In this document: in pieces, positions 62,301 through 64,000 of the stretch
Layout of the letters: each line of letters opens with the position of its first letter
Numbering within the stretch: the stretch's first letter is position 1
NCBI RefSeq assembly: GCF_036884655.1
Contig: NC_088357.1
Coordinates: 48,971,001-49,035,000 of the forward strand
Direction of reading: 5' to 3'
From: Musa acuminata AAA Group
Taxonomy: Eukaryota > Streptophyta > Magnoliopsida > Zingiberales > Musaceae
DNA length: 64,000 bases
Notes under the pieces: model-generated
The model's database searches: none
What the model was told of the DNA's origin: nothing
The model's input: only the letters and a program-made list of their open reading frames with translations
Made by a program: the position numbers and the translations under genes

Positions 62301-62731
62301 TTAGAAGAAGTTTCATCAATCCACTCCTTGGAACGATGTACAAATAAAGTTCTTTCGCCATTGCTATGATCAACTATCTTTCGTTTATGATCATCGTTGA
62401 TAGCTTGATTAAACGAATCTCCAATCATATTTGCTGACCGAACATGACCATTTAAAGGTAAACTACGAAGAGCCTCTAGAACAGATTGGGTAGAGTTATT
62501 TTCCATGGGTGCAAGTGATCCAATATCATTTACAGGCATGTCAAGGGAGTGCAGATTTGCCTTATCGTCTAAAACAATAATCAAGAACTCAGTCAAACCA
62601 CAAATAGCCTGCTCGATGGCCACAGAGCTTCCAGCAGCACCACTAATCATATTTTTTGATACATATAAGGCCTTTGCAAAACGGCTTACAACGCCCGGTA
62701 GAAAGAAGGCAAGTGCATCAGCAGTACCAAC
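38559..62731 (-). CDS. TTI1: TTI1 (TELO2-interacting protein 1 homolog), 13 exons, N-terminus off-window
   Basis: TTI1 is a HEAT-repeat scaffold. With TELO2 and TTI2 it forms the TTT complex that helps TOR, ATM and ATR kinases fold and stay stable. Exons in gene order: 62267-62731, 62035-62142, 61369-61499, 61156-61285, 54471-54834, 53842-54347, 53569-53748, 53333-53491, 50462-50536, 44754-44925, 43833-44026, 41324-41539, 38559-39194. All phases join, giving about 1,111 codons; intact plant TTI1 is longer by very roughly 250. Markers are [114 protein letters not shown] and [17 protein letters not shown]. There are no internal stops. Oddity: the exon ending at 53842 is followed by GA (CAACAG/GAAATG), not GT. 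Introns are inflated to 6.3 kb by transposons. Confidence 0.93.
39248..39335. repeat. Minisatellite, about three 27-bp units
   Basis: AACTGGGAATACAGCATAA with short linkers repeats three times in the last TTI1 intron. Diverged copies (GGCTAAATACAGCAAG) follow near 39378. Confidence 0.85.
39481..40213 (+). repeat. Solo LTR in TTI1 intron
   Basis: TGTCACGAACGGTCGTCGCA to CTAAGGCCGTGACA, 733 bp, with a short inverted TGTCACG/CGTGACA end. ACAT flanks it on both sides as a 4-bp direct repeat (a fifth base does not match). It is homologous to 28211-28990 and to the LTR at 47306. No internal region, so it is the product of LTR-LTR recombination. Confidence 0.85.
40214..41323 (-). other. TTI1 intron remainder, no gene
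   Basis: AT-rich intron sequence between the solo LTR and the exon at 41324-41539. Nothing recognised. Confidence 0.5.
41540..43832 (-). other. TTI1 intron, no gene
   Basis: Intron with donor at 43832 (GAG/GTACTT) and acceptor at 41540 (TTTTGTAG). No transposon or gene recognised. Confidence 0.5.
46002..46860 (+). mobile_element. Second hAT family: 5' end and transposase (DUF659) remnant
   Basis: Begins CAGGGGTTTAACTAGGTGCC, then the GGCACTCG/GGCGAGG-rich subterminal zone. From about 46385 broken frames read [35 protein letters not shown] and, further on, [11 protein letters not shown]. This is the DUF659 part of a plant hAT transposase. Stops and deletions abound and the dimerisation domain is missing. 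The right end is cut by the LTR retrotransposon at about 46862. Confidence 0.75.
46862..48067 (-). mobile_element. Deleted LTR retrotransposon with tiny internal region
   Basis: Minus orientation. The upstream LTR is 47306-48067 and ends CGAACTTAG...GTGACA-type at 47306. A primer site, TGGTATCAGAGCGGGTTTG, lies at 47284-47302. Only about 250 bp of internal sequence remain before a second, truncated LTR (about 46877-47052, beginning TATCACGAACGGTCGTCGCG). The upstream LTR carries a roughly 66-bp internal duplication of GGTTCGTTGAGCGAAGATGT...TTCATGATAGCA. The LTRs match the solo LTRs at 28211 and 39481. No coding capacity. A short derivative like this resembles a TRIM but may be just a deletion. 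Confidence 0.75.
48095..48630 (+). other. Strongly pyrimidine-rich stretch, no gene
   Basis: The plus strand is dominated by C and T for over 500 bp (CCCCCTCCCC, CCTCCTTTCC). Frames through it have no family match. It lies in a TTI1 intron, so the transcript would be purine-rich here. Confidence 0.6.
48655..48803. mobile_element. Fragment of the GGTACCG hAT miniature family
   Basis: GATATGGGCGGTACGTACCA and GTATCGTACCGACGACTGAT match the subterminal zones of 62963-63206, in mirrored order. Ends are not clear and no target duplication is seen. Confidence 0.45.
49216..49302. repeat. TA/CA/TG compound microsatellite
   Basis: (TA)n with ACATA interruptions passes into (GT)9 at about 49285. Just upstream, CAAGTGGTATTAGAGC at about 49177 resembles a retrotransposon primer site with one change, but no LTR is visible around it. 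Confidence 0.85.
49620..50130. mobile_element. hAT miniature element with 8-bp target duplication
   Basis: Flanked by TTTGTACC at 49612-49619 and 50131-50138. Left end CAAGGTTTGTAATTTTGTAC, then GGTACGGTACGGTATAAG. The right end is decayed (AAATCTTTA in place of AACCTTG), but its subterminal CCGCCCGGTACGGGTGGTAT is intact. The internal GAGAAGAAATCGCTTCTCC palindrome and GCGACGTCGC match other members. Confidence 0.88.
50537..53332 (-). other. TTI1 intron, no gene
   Basis: 2.8 kb intron, AT-rich, with no transposon or protein recognised. Confidence 0.5.
55808..56437. mobile_element. hAT miniature element with 8-bp target duplication and internal TA arrays
   Basis: GTGAGTAC flanks it at 55800-55807 and 56438-56445. 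Ends CAAGGTACGCAATACC and, inverted, CAAGGTTCCCAATATCGTAC. Inside, GAGAAGAGARAGGCGACGTCGC modules alternate with long (TA)n runs at about 55999, 56118, 56212-56261 and 56315-56352. The Tyr-Ile-rich frames on both strands come from the TA runs. Confidence 0.93.
57485..60808 (+). mobile_element. hAT transposon with transposase remnant and 8-bp target duplication
   Basis: Flanked by TTCTAGCT (57477-57484) and TTCTAGCC (60809-60816). Ends CAGGGTTTGTCA and, inverted, CAAGGTTTACAA. Transposase pieces in plus frames: [20 protein letters not shown] and [15 protein letters not shown] (DUF659, from 57900); [17 protein letters not shown] (58546); and near 59230 [16 protein letters not shown] and [14 protein letters not shown], the dimerisation domain typical of hAT C-termini. 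Frames are broken by several stops and shifts, so it is inactive. Subterminal sequence (GTATGTACT...GATACGTGGACCGCCC) is homologous to the ends of the miniature elements, which makes this a candidate parent lineage. Confidence 0.9.
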
Positions 62732-62962
62732 CTAAGATATCAATCAACATAAACAACACAAACAACATCAAGGATTACAGGTCCACAGCGAGAATATGTA
62801 GAACAGTTATGATGTTGGAGACAATTAAGTACAGGTTTGCCAAAAAGAGCAAGGCCAGATCAATCATGAACCTAACTTGCTTTCACCATATTAAAATAAC
62901 CTCATAGACGAGAAACATAAACATATGAAATAAAGAAAAGTGAACTAGTGCACACAGCTCAC

Positions 62963-63206
62963 CATGGTATGTAGTACCGAATGGTACCACCCGGTATGGG
63001 CGGTACGTACCGGTCCGACAGCATACTGGTACACGGACTGCCCGGTACCGCTACAGCGCTACAGAATTACACCACAGTAGTGCTACAGTAATAAAGAAAA
63101 TATATAAAATTGTTCGGTACACCAGGGTGTACTGCTCGGTACACCGGTACCATACCATACCGAGCCAACCTCGAAACACCGGTACGGTATGGTATTGCAT
63201 ACCTTG
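62963..63206. mobile_element. Shortest hAT miniature element (244 bp) with perfect 8-bp duplication
   Basis: CAGCTCAC at 62955-62962 and 63207-63214. Ends CATGGTATGTAGTACC and, inverted, CAAGGTATGCAATACCATAC. It consists almost only of the two subterminal zones (GGTACGTACCGGTCCGACAG and GTACCATACCATACCGAGCC) with a short CTACAG-rich middle. Lies upstream of the first TTI1 exon in the window, so probably in an intron. Confidence 0.93.
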
Positions 63207-64000
63207 CAGCTCACGCCAGTGTTAGGTCTAGAGAGTACCAATGTATGACTAAAAAATTCAACATAACAATAAGAAATATCATGCTTAAAAATTTAAAGAA
63301 TGACCACAGAGAGCAAAAATATGATTGCATACAATATATTTTATATATTAAACTAATACCAACAGATTATTCGAAAATATCTAGAAACGAGTCAATTCAA
63401 ACACTAGCATGAAATCACATATCAATTTCAAGTTCTTGTAACTGAAAAAATAATCACCAAATAGCTTTTTGACATTTTGGCCCAATGAAAAGAACTAGCT
63501 ACTTTTGTGCAGTGGCTACAGCATGCATAGATGGGTAAACCCCGATATGCAATAAATAAGAGATGAGTCTGCTGAATTAGGTAATTGGTTCCAAAACGAT
63601 TACTATTGCACAAAATATGATTAAAAAGATACATCATACGCAAGAAAAAAAATGGTATTCCACTCAGTAACACATAAATTCAACTAGTACAATTATTACT
63701 ACGAATTAAAAAAAGGTGTAGATGAAAAAATAAACTACTTGACAGCACCTCTCAAGTAAAATCTTTCAAATTCCTGACATAAAGTGGTCAAGACTCAAAA
63801 ATCCCCCCTAATGAGGAACTATGACATGATTCCAACAACACTAACCAACGGAATAAGTACAGATATTGAAGAGATGTGTATGATCAATTAAGCTACTGCA
63901 TTACAGCCTCTTAGAACTCATTGAATGTCCACTAAAATCAGGGTAATTCAGATAAATTTTGTAAAAAAAGATAGACTCATGTTGGCTCTTTTCAGTTGCT
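63207..64000 (-). other. Probable TTI1 intron, no exon seen
   Basis: The next upstream TTI1 exon is not recognisable here, so the N-terminal part of the protein must lie beyond the window. AT-rich, no other gene. Confidence 0.5.

Overview
This is a stretch of plant nuclear genome, AT-rich and dominated by transposable elements. Interrupted host genes lie mainly in the right half. The recognisable host proteins (TTI1, a ROK1-type DEAD-box helicase, a POLAR-like protein, a BIG-type ARF-GEF) are all angiosperm families. Their wording and the many GGTACCG-type hAT miniature elements make a monocot of the banana family (Musaceae) my best guess; that is inference, not proof.

Layout. 1-8132: most of a young Copia LTR retrotransposon of the SIRE/Maximus type. 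Its left LTR starts before the window. It keeps gag, has lost nearly all of pol, and carries an extra 373-residue ORF. 8133-10119: intergenic. 10120-13872: a 3.75 kb G/T-only degenerate satellite, with two smaller relatives at 21365-22006 and 23133-24105. 14141-15640: broken POLAR-like gene. 16150-17665: remains of a LINE. 17692-18815 and 24685-25602: two copies of one interspersed repeat. Each lies beside the same exon of a BIG-type ARF-GEF, and the rest of that pseudogene is at 19050-19884. 26484-32596 on the minus strand: a decayed DEAD-box helicase 57 (ROK1/DDX52) gene. A multiply duplicated 5' region follows up to about 37.25 kb.

38559-62731 on the minus strand: 13 exons, about 1,111 codons, of TTI1 (TELO2-interacting protein 1). 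The N-terminus lies beyond the right edge. All exon phases join, but one intron starts with GA instead of GT. The introns of TTI1 hold a solo LTR, a truncated LTR retrotransposon, two different hAT transposase remnants and several miniature elements.

The most coherent biological story here is a hAT family. One 3.3 kb element still shows transposase remnants and an 8-bp target duplication (57485-60808). At least three short relatives (49620-50130, 55808-56437, 62963-63206) carry matching ends and their own 8-bp duplications, all inside TTI1 introns. A fourth relative (27932-29379) sits in the helicase pseudogene. TTI1 is the only host gene here that looks alive; the other three are pseudogenes or fragments.
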